Position numbers and translations under genes: made by a program. This document shows, in pieces, positions 1 through 9,370 of a DNA stretch of 64,000 nt. Numbering within the stretch: the stretch's first letter is position 1; every line of letters starts with the position of its first letter. Below the pieces are notes generated by a model that saw only the letters and a program-made list of their open reading frames with translations, was not told the origin of the DNA and did not search any database. Source of the stretch: UBA7236 sp964463165 (GTDB lineage Bacteria; Bacteroidota; Bacteroidia; Chitinophagales; BACL12); contig CAYXBK010000011.1 in NCBI GenBank assembly GCA_964463165.1, positions 62,001 through 126,000 on the forward strand, given 5' to 3'.

Positions 1-1322
1 GATACAACTCGTTTACATGTTTTTTTCGCAGGCGAACGCATATCTGCAATCACCAGCGGAATGCGTGTATCTGTTTCCCATAAGCAATCTTTTCTCCAGT
101 GTGTTTTTTCACCAAATGAATATCCGTGATCACTTGTAATAATAAATACGGTATTATTAAAAATTTCAGGATGCGATTTTATTGCGTTGTAAAATCTTCC
201 GATTTGCGCATCAATAAATTTTACACCAGCCATATATGCGATAATACCGTTCGCTCTCTCTGATTCCTGCACGGCAAATAATTTCTCTTCATCGGTCATT
301 GTTGCATCTATTACCGGAGGCGGTACTTCCGCTAATTTATAATCACCGAATTCAAGAAAATCATCATGCACATAATCATCTTTAATTAATGCAACGGCAA
401 CACCATCAGGTGGTAAATTGTCAAAATCACTCCACATCGGATCTGGTTGCGGAGGCATCACTAATCCGTTATACGGCAATGCACCAACAGGATCATTATA
501 TGGTAAATTATATGGATTTTGCGCCCAGTCGGTATTATAATACGGAAGGAAATATTTTTCAGGTATATAAAAAGGCCCGTGCGGACGTTTATATCCGAGA
601 GAAAGAAAGAATGGTTTATTGCAATAATTTTCGGGATGTGCAGCATAATCATTAATAAACTGGATCGCACTGTCTGTTGCAACATAATCCATCATGCTGC
701 TTTCCAGTGAATCGGGAATTGTTGTAAAACGGAATCCGTTCACGCCAGCATCATTTGCATTTCCATAATCGAGAATTTCCGTAAAATCTCCTCCGCCTTC
801 TCCGGCACCATCTTCATAACCGAAAGCTATTGATTTACTCCACGATAATCCTTTCAGGCAGGGATCTGCAACAGTTGTGTCAAAATCAGGCAGGCCCACA
901 TAACAATGCATGACCTTACTGATTGTGTAGGTGAAATAACCACCGCTGTCTTTCAGCATTTCAGGAATTGTAAAAATCACTTCATTGCCAAATTCCTCTT
1001 TAAAATTCTTGCGGAAATTTTTACAGCCGATATCGCTGTTATCATACACCTGCGTATATAAACAATCTTTTCCGGTAATCATGGTTGTGCGGGAAGGTGC
1101 ACATTTCGGTGATGCAGTATATGCATTCAGAAATGTGGTTCCTTTTTTTTCGATTTTATTGATATTTGGTGTTTTCGTCTGCGGACTGCCGTCAAAACCC
1201 TGGACATAATCATTTAAATCGTCGGCGATGATGAAAACAAAATTGGGTTGTGTTTGTCCGTACATGCCGGAACAGAGAATTGTCAATGTTAAAATCAGTG
1301 TAAACTTTCGCAACATAAGCAT
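1..1322 (-). CDS. Sulfatase (iduronate-2-sulfatase-like), C-terminus beyond the window
   Basis: About 440 codons are visible; the gene runs off the left edge. A signal peptide (MLRKFTLILTLTILCSGMYG) precedes the alkaline-phosphatase-superfamily core. Asp34-Asp35 (IIADD) are the expected metal ligands. CAPSR with Cys74 is the sulfatase signature whose Cys is converted to formylglycine by a maturase. A later DHG..FGEK..W motif matches the iduronate-2-sulfatase branch. The protein is therefore expected to hydrolyse sulfate esters on a polysaccharide or glycan outside the cytoplasm; the substrate cannot be told. The start is ATG 1322, or in-frame ATG 1316. No maturase gene is in view. Confidence 0.88.
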   Translation of the reverse strand, partial: MLMLRKFTLILTLTILCSGMYGQTQPNFVFIIADDLNDYVQGFDGSPQTKTPNINKIEKKGTTFLNAYTASPKCAPSRTTMITGKDCLYTQVYDNSDIGCKNFRKNFKEEFGNEVIFTIPEMLKDSGGYFTYTISKVMHCYVGLPDFDTTVADPCLKGLSWSKSIAFGYEDGAGEGGGDFTEILDYGNANDAGVNGFRFTTIPDSLESSMMDYVATDSAIQFINDYAAHPENYCNKPFFLSLGYKRPHGPFYIPEKYFLPYYNTDWAQNPYNLPYNDPVGALPYNGLVMPPQPDPMWSDFDNLPPDGVAVALIKDDYVHDDFLEFGDYKLAEVPPPVIDATMTDEEKLFAVQESERANGIIAYMAGVKFIDAQIGRFYNAIKSHPEIFNNTVFIITSDHGYSFGEKTHWRKDCLWETDTRIPLVIADMRSPAKKTCKRVV

Positions 1323-1395
1323 GGAATTGATTTTTCTAAGACTAAAGAAGTATAAAAATAGTTGTTTTTGCGGAGATGAAAATCGGGCTGCCGAA

Positions 1396-3369
1396 TTAAA
1401 CCCTGCCGGACAAGCGGAACGCTTTTAAAACAATTTCGAAATCGGTGCTTACCCGGTAATCTCTTGCGTAAATAAAATTTAATCGTGCCGGCATAAAATC
1501 GTTAAGATTATTTTGAGGGATGATATCCAGAGGCGACAACACACCTTTTTTGATGGCTGGTAATTTAACTTCTGATCCGGAAATCATATTCTGCGAATAA
1601 CCGACCCATGTTTTCCGGTTAAACAGAACGGTAAAGATATTTTTAATAAAACCGGTTTTATTTCTGACAAAAAATATTGAAACGGGTAATGTGATGAGGC
1701 AGCAGAGTGAAATAAAAATATCAAGCAATCGCTTGCTTCTGATGTATTGCGGTTGTGCAATATTTAACTGAATATCCACCGTATATAAATCACCCGCAGT
1801 ATTTTTTGAATTGCTGCCGATGATCGAAATGCTTTGATCCGGAATTATTTTATAATCGATTTGTGAGCCGAGTGTAATGATCCAGTGAATTATTTCGCTG
1901 CTTGGAATATCTTTTCCGCAAAAAATAATTTCACCTGCTTTATATATTTCCGCGATCTGCGGCAGATCGTCAAGTTGTCCTAATTCTTTTTCCGTACGAT
2001 CTGCGAATGGTTGTGTATGTACATATCCTATGATCTGTTGTCCGAGATTCAATTGATTTAACAACTGATGCGCACGTTCCGCTTCTTCTTTATCGCCTAC
2101 AATTATTATTTTTTTGCCGGGCTCTTCACCGAATCTGAAATTTTTATGTCTGATAAAATGAATGATGAGTCTGGAAGCGATGATTGCAAAAGCAATATAA
2201 GCGCCGCCTGCAATGATCATTCCGCGGCTGAAACGGAATTGTTCGGGAAGAAATCCATATACTGCGGCAATGATAATAGTGCCCCAGAAAATACCACGGA
2301 TGATTTTCGGAATATTTGTGTTTTTGTCGTACCCGCCGCTGAAATAAATCGAACAGATCCAGATCACGAGATAGATCGGAACGTTTACATATAAATAAGT
2401 ATCCGGATATTTACCGCCTTCAATATATTTCACATAATATTCCCAATATTCTTTCACAAGCAATAATCCGGTGAAAATGAGTACTGCATCAAGCAATGGA
2501 TAAGCGATATTTTTAACTGAACGAGCGAGCACAGATAAGATCGCTCTCGCAGTAATTGCGATATTGATCAATAAAATAAATAAGCCTGCACGTGTTCCGG
2601 AAAAATGTTTTTGCGCAAAAATTTTCATCGCATTGTAAAACATTTTTACATAATTCAGGCTGCCTTTTTTTGTGCTTTCTCCTTTGTAGTGAATGATTGT
2701 TGTTTCGGGGAAATAATAATTTTTATATCCTGCCCGGATGATCCTGTAACTCAGATCAATATCTTCGCCGTACATAAAAAATGTTTCATCCAGCAAACCG
2801 ATTTCATCGAGAACGCTTTTGCGGATCAGCATAAATGCTCCTGCAAGTACATCCACTTCATGGATTTTATTTTCATCCAGATAGCCCAGATGATATTTAC
2901 CGAATACACGTGATTTCGGGAAGAGATTTGCGAGGCCGAATGCTTTGTAAAATGCTACGGTGGGGCTTGGAAATGCCCGTTTACTTTCAGGAAGAAATAT
3001 TCCTTTCCCGTCTATCATCTTCACACCAAGGCCGCCAGCATCTGCATGCGTATCCATAAACTGAATGCATTTTGAAAATGTATCTTCCTGCACAACCGTA
3101 TCGGGATTTAATAATAAAATATATTCACCCTGTGCAATTTCTATCGCCTGATTATTTGCTTTTGAGAAACCGGTGTTTTCTTTATTTGCAATGATGCGTA
3201 CCTGCGGAAATTTATTCCGAACAAATTCCACACTTCCGTCTACCGAATTATTATCCACTACAATAATTTCAGAAGGGATCTGTGCAGCGGCTTTCAATGA
3301 AGACTGGATCGCCTGTTCAAGAAAATACTTGACGTTATAGTTGACAATTATGACGGATAATTTGATCAA
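1396..3369 (-). CDS. GT2 glycosyltransferase fused to a WcaJ-like membrane/nucleotide-binding region
   Basis: 657 residues. Residues 1-240 are a family-2 glycosyltransferase of the WbbL/rhamnosyltransferase type: NYN near the start, VDNNSVDGS, LLNPDT as the DxD-equivalent, and GEDIDLSYR as the acidic catalytic motif. Several hydrophobic helices follow (about 265-405). Then comes a Rossmann-like segment (KKIIIVGDKEEA, about 415) as found in the N-terminal half of polyprenyl-phosphate sugar transferases. The end begins like a bacterial sugar transferase (SKRLLDIFISL) and ends like one (YARDYRVSTDFEIVLKAF), but the middle with the catalytic acidic motif is missing. The GT2 domain looks active in surface polysaccharide synthesis; the second part looks like a non-catalytic membrane platform. 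The split of roles is inferred. Confidence 0.8.
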   Translation of the reverse strand: MIKLSVIIVNYNVKYFLEQAIQSSLKAAAQIPSEIIVVDNNSVDGSVEFVRNKFPQVRIIANKENTGFSKANNQAIEIAQGEYILLLNPDTVVQEDTFSKCIQFMDTHADAGGLGVKMIDGKGIFLPESKRAFPSPTVAFYKAFGLANLFPKSRVFGKYHLGYLDENKIHEVDVLAGAFMLIRKSVLDEIGLLDETFFMYGEDIDLSYRIIRAGYKNYYFPETTIIHYKGESTKKGSLNYVKMFYNAMKIFAQKHFSGTRAGLFILLINIAITARAILSVLARSVKNIAYPLLDAVLIFTGLLLVKEYWEYYVKYIEGGKYPDTYLYVNVPIYLVIWICSIYFSGGYDKNTNIPKIIRGIFWGTIIIAAVYGFLPEQFRFSRGMIIAGGAYIAFAIIASRLIIHFIRHKNFRFGEEPGKKIIIVGDKEEAERAHQLLNQLNLGQQIIGYVHTQPFADRTEKELGQLDDLPQIAEIYKAGEIIFCGKDIPSSEIIHWIITLGSQIDYKIIPDQSISIIGSNSKNTAGDLYTVDIQLNIAQPQYIRSKRLLDIFISLCCLITLPVSIFFVRNKTGFIKNIFTVLFNRKTWVGYSQNMISGSEVKLPAIKKGVLSPLDIIPQNNLNDFMPARLNFIYARDYRVSTDFEIVLKAFRLSGRV

Positions 3370-3460
3370 ATGTGTCCGGTTATTATTAATCTTAAATAGT
3401 GGTTCTTTTCAAAGTTCAACCGCGTTCAGGGTTTGCAACCGCCGGCCGGGTGTGAACAAT

Positions 3461-4090
3461 TTATTCACTGCTGCTCATTTCATTTTCATACGGTCGTCTT
3501 GTTGTTAATGATCTTGCCAATGTTATTTCATCGGTATATTCCAATTCGCCGCCAAAAGAAATTCCTCTTGCAATTGTTGTAATTTTTAAATTCGATTCTT
3601 TGATTTTTTTCGTGATATAGAAAACGGTTGTATCTCCTTCGATCGTAGGATTCAATGCCATAATTATTTCGCGGTATTTTCCGCTGTTTGCTTTTTTGAT
3701 AAGCTGATCGAGGTGCAGTTGGTCGGGCCCGATGCCTTCGATAGGGGAAATCACACCGCCGAGTACATGATATTCACCGCCGTATTGATTTGTTGATTCG
3801 ATCGCAATCAGATCACGCAATGTTTCAACTACACAAATCGTCTGATGGTCGCGGCGCACATTATTACAAATATTGCACAACGTATTTTCACCATCTGTAA
3901 TATTGAAACAGTTTTCACAAAAATGAATTTCCGTTTTTAATTTCAACAGCGCATCTGAAAAAGTCTGCACATCCGATTTTGATTCTTTGAGTAAATGCAA
4001 CACAAGCCGCAATGCCGTTTTTTTTCCAATACCCGGCAGGCGGGCAAATTGGTTCACTGCATTTTCCATCCATTTAGAAGGTAAGTTCAT
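3461..4090 (-). CDS. recR: Recombination mediator protein RecR
   Basis: 209 residues, the usual length. An N-terminal helix-hairpin-helix region (FARLPGIGKKTALRL) is followed by a four-Cys zinc finger (CENC...CNIC, about residues 57-75) and a TOPRIM domain (ICVVETLRDL onwards). RecR works with RecO, and in some species RecF, to load RecA at gaps and lesions. ATG 4090 gives the canonical N-terminus. It lies 24 bp downstream of the TM2-domain gene on the same strand and may be co-transcribed with it. Confidence 0.96.
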   Translation of the reverse strand: MNLPSKWMENAVNQFARLPGIGKKTALRLVLHLLKESKSDVQTFSDALLKLKTEIHFCENCFNITDGENTLCNICNNVRRDHQTICVVETLRDLIAIESTNQYGGEYHVLGGVISPIEGIGPDQLHLDQLIKKANSGKYREIIMALNPTIEGDTTVFYITKKIKESNLKITTIARGISFGGELEYTDEITLARSLTTRRPYENEMSSSE

Positions 4091-4114
4091 GCAAACGGCT
4101 TTTCTTTATATACA

Positions 4115-4846
4115 TTAATTATTTGATGATTTGCCACCGGATTCAATTTTCACGACAAGACAATTTTCAAGTTTATTCCCATTACATTCTCCTTTCACGA
4201 TCACATAATCACCTGCATTAATTTTTGCTACTCCCTCACTGTTTTCCTTCAGAAAAAAACATTTAATCCCGAAGGCATCATTTTGTGCACCTCCGAGTTC
4301 AAGATAGGTTGTTTGTGTTTCGAAATCCTCACCCGGCGGAAGCATAACCGTGCCTTCGATCTGCAACACCTTATTATCATATTTCTTGCGGTAGGCGTCT
4401 TCATCTTTTCTGAATTCCGCCGACATTTCTGCAGAGGAAAGAATCACCTCAGCATCTGCTTTGGTTATATCCACGTGTTTTACAGAATCAATGAGTTTTG
4501 TGCCTGAAACAAATAAACTTGAAAATGCTATCACAGATACAAGGGTAAGCGGAATTGTGTTTCGTAACGACTTGTCTTGTGACTTGAACTTTTCCTCTTT
4601 CATCAACCCGAACCGTATCGCTTCCACCACCTGATAGATTGCAGGCAATGCTATCCTTGCTGCAAGAAAAGGCTGCCAGTTGGGAAATAAATTAAATCGG
4701 ATCACTGCAAAAATAATCGCCGGCAAGGCTACCCACCACACGAGAAGTGTTGTCCATCCATTCTGATTTTGTCCGAGATAAAACCTGTGAGCACCCGTGC
4801 TCCCAAGGAAAAACGAAAGTGCAACAACAAGCGGTTTTGATTTCAT
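4115..4846 (-). CDS. TM2-domain membrane protein with a C-terminal OB-like domain
   Basis: 243 residues. The N-terminus is a TM2 domain (ALSFFLGSTGAHRFYLGQ, then a second hydrophobic helix). Two or three more hydrophobic segments follow, up to about residue 115. The rest is soluble and resembles the tRNA_anti-like OB fold: KVLQIEGTVM, then INAGDYVIVKGECNG, the beta pattern of small OB proteins. TM2 proteins are widespread in bacteria with little known function; a link to membrane stress is only a guess. The gene precedes recR on the same strand. A TAnnTTTG box lies 20 bp upstream. Confidence 0.75.
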   Translation of the reverse strand: MKSKPLVVALSFFLGSTGAHRFYLGQNQNGWTTLLVWWVALPAIIFAVIRFNLFPNWQPFLAARIALPAIYQVVEAIRFGLMKEEKFKSQDKSLRNTIPLTLVSVIAFSSLFVSGTKLIDSVKHVDITKADAEVILSSAEMSAEFRKDEDAYRKKYDNKVLQIEGTVMLPPGEDFETQTTYLELGGAQNDAFGIKCFFLKENSEGVAKINAGDYVIVKGECNGNKLENCLVVKIESGGKSSNN

Positions 4847-4865
4847 TTATGTAAAATGATTTCAG

Positions 4866-4873
4866 CAAAAATA
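4866..4873 (-). promoter_or_regulatory. Bacteroidota -7 box upstream of the TM2/recR pair
   Basis: On the minus strand the sequence is TATTTTTG, an exact match to TAnnTTTG, 20 bp before ATG 4846. No clear TTG lies at the expected distance upstream, so this is a partial promoter match. Confidence 0.45.
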
Positions 4874-5029
4874 GACACAAATGGAATAAAATATGAATTA
4901 TGTTTGAAAAGTGACTTTTGTGATATGATATTAAAATTGATAATTTTGAAACTTTAAATGCGGTGAAGCCTGTATAAGATTTCTATGCTATCTTAGACAA
5001 GTAAGAAGCATCCCCGTAAAAATTCAAGT

Positions 5030-5947
5030 ATGAGAACGTGCGTATTGCTGTTCATATTATTTCAGCTGAAAGTCGCTCTTTCGCAGGTTGCCTATTATGA
5101 GATCGGAATGTTTGCCGGTGCTTGTAATTACCAGGGCGATTTAGCACCCGTTGCATTCGTTGCAAGGGAAACGCATGGTGCTGTGGGCCTGTTCGCCAAA
5201 TATAATCTCAACAGTATTTTCGCTTTTAAAGCCAGTGTTTATTCAGGTGTAATTTCCGGAAATGATGATAATGCCACCGAATACTGGAAACAACAACGCA
5301 ATCTCAGTTATACTTCGCGGGTTTTTGAAGGTTCTTTCTTTTTTGAAATGAACCTCGCCAAATACAACCCCAAATACAAATATGCCTTTATGGCCCCTTA
5401 CCTGTTTTTTGGTATCGGCTATTACCATTTCAACCCGAGAACAAAATATGAAGGGATCTGGTATGATCTGCAACCACTCGGAACCGAAGGGCAGGGATTG
5501 CCTCAATACCCCGACAGGCTGCCATACAGCCTCTGGCAATATTCCATTCCAATGGGCTTTGGATTTAAAGGCCGTATTGATAAAACCTGGAACATTGGTG
5601 TGGAGATGGGCTACCGGAAAACATTTACAGATTACCTCGACGATGTAAGCACAACCTATATTTCAAAAGAACTTCTGATCGAAAACCACGGAGAAATTTC
5701 ATGGCAATTGTCGAACCGCACCGATGAGATAAACGGCGGCTACGAAGTGCTGAAGGATGATACCAAATATCGCGGCGACGACACGAACAAGGACTGGTAT
5801 ATCTTTACCGGTGTGGTGATATCCAGAAATTTTGAGGTGCGTCAATGGGACGAAAAGAAATTCAAATACAAGGATAACAGGAAAAAACACGGCCTGCGCA
5901 AGTCCAAAAAGAAAATGGACTGCCCCGGTATCAACGAAAGGTTGTGA
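5030..5947 (+). CDS. DUF6089-type outer-membrane beta-barrel protein (copy 1)
   Basis: 305 residues with a signal peptide (MRTCVLLFILFQLKVALSQ). The mature part has the DUF6089 pattern: YYEIGMFAGACNYQGDL at the start, then alternating aromatic strands, YDLQPLGTEGQG, and a C-terminal strand (WYIFTGVVISRNF). This family is predicted to form a small outer-membrane beta-barrel in Bacteroidota; its role is unknown. The tail after about residue 275 is Lys/Arg-rich and ends CPGINERL, much like CPG near the end of copy 2. The next gene is a clear paralogue, so the pair arose by tandem duplication. Confidence 0.85.
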   Translation: MRTCVLLFILFQLKVALSQVAYYEIGMFAGACNYQGDLAPVAFVARETHGAVGLFAKYNLNSIFAFKASVYSGVISGNDDNATEYWKQQRNLSYTSRVFEGSFFFEMNLAKYNPKYKYAFMAPYLFFGIGYYHFNPRTKYEGIWYDLQPLGTEGQGLPQYPDRLPYSLWQYSIPMGFGFKGRIDKTWNIGVEMGYRKTFTDYLDDVSTTYISKELLIENHGEISWQLSNRTDEINGGYEVLKDDTKYRGDDTNKDWYIFTGVVISRNFEVRQWDEKKFKYKDNRKKHGLRKSKKKMDCPGINERL

Positions 5948-6076
5948 CGTGAATTTCCCTTTACCGATACAGGCTGCAGCTGCAGTAATCAACCCGGATG
6001 CAGGTATCGGAATGCAATAATTCAGCAATAATTCAGTTAATGACGAGGGTCATTTTAATTTTAAGGGATATTTAAA

Positions 6077-6084
6077 TACTTTTG
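6077..6084 (+). promoter_or_regulatory. Bacteroidota -7 box upstream of DUF6089 copy 2
   Basis: TACTTTTG matches TAnnTTTG and lies 24 bp before ATG 6109. It indicates that the second paralogue has its own promoter. A clear -33 TTG was not seen. Confidence 0.45.
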
Positions 6085-6108
6085 TTTATCTAAAACAAGC
6101 CAACGCTA

Positions 6109-7005
6109 ATGAAATTGATCAAACTCCTCTGCATCATTATCATTCCTGCAAGTTTATCTGCCCAGCCTTATGTTGAGGTCGGCTTGTTTGGCGGTGTTGC
6201 AAATTATTATGGGGATATGACCCATGATTATGTTGTACTGAAAGAATCACATCCCGCATACGGCGGCTTTGTCAAATACAATTTCGACTGGTGGAAATCA
6301 ATTAAATTCAATGTTTACAGCGGCACGATCTCAGCTGCTGATAAAAACAGCGACAGGGCGAACCTCATTGTGCGCAACCTCAGTTTTACTTCTGATGTTA
6401 CCGAAGTTGCAGTTACATTCGAATACAATATCGGCGGGTACCGTCCGGTTGAATTTAAAAAGCGCATTGCGCCTTATGTGTATGCCGGTCTTGCCGGTTT
6501 CCATTACAACCCAAAAGCATTTTATGAAGGCGAATGGTATGATCTGCAACCGCTCGGAACAGAAGGCCAGGGTATGGAGATTTGGCCTTACCGTGAAAAA
6601 TACAGATTATATGAAGTTGCAATACCATTTGGTATGGGCTTCAAATTCGCAATGACCGAACGCTGGAATATCGGGCTTGAATATGGGGCAAGATGGACAT
6701 TTACCGATTACCTGGATGACGTGAGCCGCACCTATGTTGACCGCAACTTACTGATCGAAGCAAATGGCATCGACGCCTATAATTTATCAAACAGAAGTGG
6801 TGAATATTTATTGGCGGATCCGCTGCCGTTTGATAATAATACCTGGAGAGGTGATCCGACAAATAATGACTGGTATATGTGGTTTGGTGTAACACTCAGC
6901 AGAAACCTGATCAAAGGTCTTGAAGAAGGTTTCCGCACAAATACAAAAGGATCGCTCGGTTGTCCGGGTCCGCGGCATATCAACAAACCGAAAAAACATC
7001 ATTAA
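6109..7005 (+). CDS. DUF6089-type outer-membrane beta-barrel protein (copy 2)
   Basis: 298 residues; signal peptide MKLIKLLCIIIIPASLSAQ. It shares the whole framework of the preceding gene: YVEVGLFGGVANYYGDM, YDLQPLGTEGQG, FTDYLDDVSRTYVD, NDWYMWFGVTLSRN. The two are full-length diverged paralogues, not a recent copy. A role as a structural outer-membrane protein is inferred from family and beta pattern only. A hairpin plus T-run terminator follows directly. Confidence 0.85.
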   Translation: MKLIKLLCIIIIPASLSAQPYVEVGLFGGVANYYGDMTHDYVVLKESHPAYGGFVKYNFDWWKSIKFNVYSGTISAADKNSDRANLIVRNLSFTSDVTEVAVTFEYNIGGYRPVEFKKRIAPYVYAGLAGFHYNPKAFYEGEWYDLQPLGTEGQGMEIWPYREKYRLYEVAIPFGMGFKFAMTERWNIGLEYGARWTFTDYLDDVSRTYVDRNLLIEANGIDAYNLSNRSGEYLLADPLPFDNNTWRGDPTNNDWYMWFGVTLSRNLIKGLEEGFRTNTKGSLGCPGPRHINKPKKHH

Positions 7006-7026
7006 TTTTTTCTGCAATACATTTGA

Positions 7027-7059
7027 AACGGGTTGTTTAATTACATCCCGTTTTTTTTT
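7027..7059 (+). terminator. Rho-independent terminator after the DUF6089 pair
   Basis: Stem AACGGG / CCCGTT with a 14-nt loop, running into an uninterrupted run of nine T. It lies 22 bp after the stop of the second DUF6089 gene. Confidence 0.75.
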
Positions 7060-7131
7060 GTTGACAACTTTTGAATTGATATTCCGATTTAAATTTAATT
7101 TGCAGCTTCCGCATCAGGCTAAATAAAAAAC

Positions 7132-8664
7132 ATGTCGCCAGTCGTATTATTTTTATTCATCATTATTTATTTCATTGTATTGCTGGTTCTGGCATATTTC
7201 ACTTCACGCAATTCATCAAACGAAGCATTTTTTATTGGCAACCGCAATTCAAACTGGATGCTGGTCGCTTTCGGAATGATCGGCACCTCCTTATCCGGTG
7301 TTACATTTATTTCGGTGCCTGGAACAGTGGGTGATTTTGCCGGTGAGGCACATAAATCATTTGTTTATTTCCAGGTTGTAATCGGGTACTGGATCGGATA
7401 TTTTGTAATTGCATTTGTTTTATTACCTCTTTATTATCGCCTGCATCTTACATCCATTTATCATTATCTCCGTCAGCGCTTTGGAACTGTCGCATATAAA
7501 ACCGGTGCAACATTTTTTATTATCAGCCGCACGATCGGTGCAACGGCAAGGCTCTATCTTGTAATCAATGTGATTCAGATTTTTATTCTCGACGCACTGC
7601 ATGTGCCGTTTATTTTCACCGCCGTATTTATTTTATTAATGATCATCCTGTATACATTTAAAGGAGGTGTGAAAACAATTGTTTACACGGATACACTGCA
7701 AACTTTATTTATGTTGTCGGGCCTTATTGTTTGCATCATCTTTATTTTAAACAGTCTCGATCTTTCAATCGGAACTGCATTGCAATCGATGCACAGCGAA
7801 GGCTTCTTCAATATATTTAATACCGACATCAACAGCAGGTATTTTTTCCTCAAACAAATTATCGGCGGTATGGTAATTACAATTGCCATGACGGGTCTCG
7901 ATCAGGAAATGATGCAGAAAAATATCAGCGTAAAAACACTTGCCGGATCAAAAAAGAATATGCTCACATTCAGTTTTATCATCGTGATCGTAAACTTTTT
8001 ATTTCTAACACTCGGGGGGCTATTATATTTATATATGATGCAGCAGGGAGCCGGATACGAAAATCATGCTTTTCTGTTTAACGGAAAAAATATTATCGGT
8101 GATGATATTTTTCCGACAGTGGCTTTGCAGGTTTTCCCGCAAATTATTTCCATCATTTTTATTGTTGCACTTATTTCTGCATTGTTTCCAAGTGCAGACG
8201 GTGCATTAACGGCACTCACATCTTCATTTTGTATTGATATTCTCGGTGTGAAAAGAGAAGAAGGAATGCATGAAAATAAAATGAAACGCATCCGCATGAC
8301 GGTGCATTTGATTTTTGCCGCAGTATTTCTTGTTTGTGTAATTATTTTCCGGATTATAAATGATAAATCCATCATCAATATCATTCTCGACCTTGCAGGG
8401 TATACCTACGGACCGCTGCTCGGCTTATTTGCTTTTGGTATTTTTACGAGACGGAATCTGAAATATGCAAATGCAATTCCGGTGGTTTGTTTGATTTCAC
8501 CTCTTCTGTGTTATTTGCTGAGCTATCATGCGAAGGGATTAACCCATGATTATCAGATCGGAATTGAATTGCTTCTGATCAACGGAATATTGACTTTCGC
8601 CGGATTATTTTTAATTTCAACAAAAAACAATTTACACAACACACAATTACCCGACACGTTATGA
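7132..8664 (+). CDS. Sodium:solute symporter (SSS family)
   Basis: 510 residues, almost wholly hydrophobic, with about 13 predicted membrane helices. This matches the LeuT-fold SSS family (PutP/SGLT type). Family-typical features are the N-terminal YFIVLLVLAYFTSRN helix, GTSLSGVTF in helix 2, TFKGGVKTIVYTDTLQ, and GLDQEMMQKN. It should use the sodium gradient to import a small solute; the substrate cannot be told. The stop overlaps the start of the next gene (ATGA at 8661-8664), so translational coupling with the LOG-family gene is likely. Confidence 0.9.
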   Translation: MSPVVLFLFIIIYFIVLLVLAYFTSRNSSNEAFFIGNRNSNWMLVAFGMIGTSLSGVTFISVPGTVGDFAGEAHKSFVYFQVVIGYWIGYFVIAFVLLPLYYRLHLTSIYHYLRQRFGTVAYKTGATFFIISRTIGATARLYLVINVIQIFILDALHVPFIFTAVFILLMIILYTFKGGVKTIVYTDTLQTLFMLSGLIVCIIFILNSLDLSIGTALQSMHSEGFFNIFNTDINSRYFFLKQIIGGMVITIAMTGLDQEMMQKNISVKTLAGSKKNMLTFSFIIVIVNFLFLTLGGLLYLYMMQQGAGYENHAFLFNGKNIIGDDIFPTVALQVFPQIISIIFIVALISALFPSADGALTALTSSFCIDILGVKREEGMHENKMKRIRMTVHLIFAAVFLVCVIIFRIINDKSIINIILDLAGYTYGPLLGLFAFGIFTRRNLKYANAIPVVCLISPLLCYLLSYHAKGLTHDYQIGIELLLINGILTFAGLFLISTKNNLHNTQLPDTL

Positions 8665-9368
8665 GTGAGAAATACAGAAAGAAAAAACTGATCAAAGTAA
8701 AAGACTGGACCGAGATCAGTGCACAGTCAAGCTGGCGCATGTTTAAGATCATGGCTGAATTTGTAGATGGATTTGAAAATATGGACCGCATCGGCCCCTG
8801 CGTTTCCATCTATGGCTCCGCACGGACAAAACCAGAGCATAAATATTATAAGCTTTCCGAAGAGATCGCTTCCAAACTTGTTGCCGAAGGGTTCGGCATT
8901 ATTACCGGCGGCGGCCCGGGTATTATGGAAGCCGGAAATAAAGGTGCTTATAAAGTCGGCGGAAAATCGGTGGGACTGAATATTGAATTGCCGTACGAAC
9001 AAACACATAATCCTTTTATTGATCACGATAAGCTCATCAATTTCAGATATTTCTTTGTGCGGAAAGTAATGCTCGTAAAATATGCGCAGGCATTTATTTT
9101 CATGCCGGGTGGTTTCGGTACACTGGATGAATTATTTGAAGCACTCACCTTAATTCAAACACATAAAATTGAACGTGTTCCTGTAATTATGGTCGGGAAA
9201 AGTTTTTGGAAAGGCCTGATGACATGGGTGAAAGAAACCATGCTTGCAAAGGAAAATAATATCAGTCCTGAAGATCTTGATCTTATTTTCATTACCGATG
9301 ATGCGGATGAAGTGGTAAAACATATTTCAGCATTTTATGCCACGTCTCATCTCCGGCCTAATTTCTGA
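8661..9368 (+). CDS. LOG-family protein (TIGR00730; cytokinin-type nucleoside 5'-monophosphate phosphoribohydrolase)
   Basis: 235 residues, Rossmann-like. GGGPGIMEAGNKGA (from about residue 83) and PGGFGTLDELFE (about 148) are the nucleotide-binding and catalytic signatures of LOG proteins, which hydrolyse the N-glycosidic bond of nucleoside monophosphates. An N-terminal extension of about 40 residues precedes the core, as in several Bacteroidota members. It overlaps the symporter by 4 bp and is followed 2 bp later by the peroxiredoxin gene, so the three probably form one transcript. Confidence 0.9.
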   Translation: MSEKYRKKKLIKVKDWTEISAQSSWRMFKIMAEFVDGFENMDRIGPCVSIYGSARTKPEHKYYKLSEEIASKLVAEGFGIITGGGPGIMEAGNKGAYKVGGKSVGLNIELPYEQTHNPFIDHDKLINFRYFFVRKVMLVKYAQAFIFMPGGFGTLDELFEALTLIQTHKIERVPVIMVGKSFWKGLMTWVKETMLAKENNISPEDLDLIFITDDADEVVKHISAFYATSHLRPNF

Positions 9369-9370
9369 AA

